The position numbers and the translations under genes are program-made. A stretch of 6,239 nt of DNA from CAYGZM01 sp964354365. Lineage in GTDB: Bacteria > Planctomycetota > Phycisphaerae > Sedimentisphaerales > Anaerobacaceae. Where the stretch lies: the NCBI GenBank assembly GCA_964354365.1, contig CAYGZM010000193.1, forward strand, positions 1 to 6,239, given 5' to 3'. The notes beneath the pieces were generated by a model. That model did no database searches, had not been told where the DNA came from, and saw only the letters and a list, made by a program, of their open reading frames with translations. The number at the start of each line of letters is the position of its first letter. Positions within the stretch are counted from its first letter, which is position 1. Positions 5,709 through 6,239 of this stretch are shown piece after piece.

Positions 5709-6239
5709 ATGAACTGCCAGCGACGACAACCCGGCGGCATCAAGCACTCGGTGGGCAGACTGCTGCTATCTCATCACCCGCCCCAACATATTCATCGGAC
5801 AGTCTCCTTGCGATGTGGACAGAGGCGGTATCAGGTTTGTGCACGGTGCCTGGGAGTTCTGCTGGGGCTGCTCTTTTTCAGCGGGCTTTGGGTATTTGGC
5901 ATAGGAGTCGAGATAACGGTATTGGCTCTTTGGCCGCTGATTATTATGCTTGTTTTACCGGCGGTTGTTGATTTCAATCGGCAGCTTGTGAGCCGATACG
6001 AGTCTTCAAATCCGCGTCGTCTCATTACGGGCGGCATGTACGGATACGGCCTGACCTGGTCGGCCTGGAGTTGCGCACAAGGCCAATGGGTCCCGCTGTT
6101 AGTTACGGCGTCTGTCCTGGCTGGAGGTTTCGCGTGGCTCGTATTGTCACGTCGGCGGCTTGTCAGGCTGCTGCAACACCTGGAGCTGTATGAACAGTAT
6201 TTTGACCGGTGCCGGACCGAGGATACCAGGCGCGCGGCG
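5709..6239 (+). CDS. Membrane protein resembling DUF2085, 3' end outside window
   Basis: An open frame of 177 codons without a stop, cut by the window edge. It starts MNCQRRQPGGIKHSVGR at the first ATG after an in-frame TGA (5703-5705), 22 bp beyond the preceding gene, so the two are probably co-transcribed. No clear ribosome site is visible. The run HHPPQHIHRTVSL (22-34) followed by VCARCLGVLLGLLFF (43-57) resembles the DUF2085 signature, in which a histidine/proline segment precedes a CxRC-G motif and membrane helices. Hydrophobic segments lie at about 48-65, 69-87 and 127-146. The last 30 residues are charged (RRRLVRLLQHLELYEQYFDR…) and likely cytoplasmic. The cysteine pair (C44/C47) could bind metal or act in redox chemistry, but the family's role is unknown. 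The DUF2085 match is by eye, and the divergent middle section leaves room for another family. Confidence 0.65.
   Translation, partial: MNCQRRQPGGIKHSVGRLLLSHHPPQHIHRTVSLRCGQRRYQVCARCLGVLLGLLFFSGLWVFGIGVEITVLALWPLIIMLVLPAVVDFNRQLVSRYESSNPRRLITGGMYGYGLTWSAWSCAQGQWVPLLVTASVLAGGFAWLVLSRRRLVRLLQHLELYEQYFDRCRTEDTRRAA

Overview
The window looks like a chromosomal stretch of a Planctomycetota bacterium, most likely of the Phycisphaerae type. This is inferred from three things: a PEP-CTERM-sorted P-domain protein, a large PD40-propeller cytochrome of the kind related to hydrazine synthase alpha subunit and common in Planctomycetota and Verrucomicrobiota, and an intergenic segment whose reading (…NKPN…KQTQS…) matches dispersed non-coding repeats I associate with Phycisphaerae genomes. 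Nothing indicates phage, IS element, CRISPR, tRNA or rRNA.

Layout. Positions 1-506 hold no convincing gene. They contain repeat-like DNA (a 15-bp direct repeat exactly 100 bp apart, a 7-bp tandem repeat and two hairpins) and a possible promoter at 412-440. A 209-aa secreted P-domain/PEP-CTERM protein follows on the + strand (507-1136). It converges on a minus-strand pair: a 111-aa zinc-ribbon membrane protein (1195-1530) and, upstream of it, an 835-aa three-heme HzsA-like cytochrome with an N-terminal beta-propeller (1602-4109). A 431-bp divergent intergenic region (4110-4540) has recognisable promoters facing both ways. Between them lie two CTGCAA-NN-TTGCAG dyads, 53 bp centre to centre, whose flanks make them one perfect 18-bp inverted repeat. 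On the + strand beyond it are a 381-aa multi-zinc-ribbon membrane protein (4541-5686) and, 22 bp later, a membrane protein resembling DUF2085 (from 5709) that runs off the window.

How the parts may fit together. The cytochrome is probably exported and handles electrons outside the cytoplasmic membrane; its substrate is unknown, and nothing here supports hydrazine synthesis. Three neighbours carry CxxC motifs together with membrane segments. They could be membrane-bound housekeeping or quality-control factors, but no pathway can be assigned from sequence alone. The best candidates for something undescribed are the twin-dyad divergent control region and the C-terminal domain of the 381-aa protein, where two CxxC pairs flank a hydrophobic segment as in LITAF domains.
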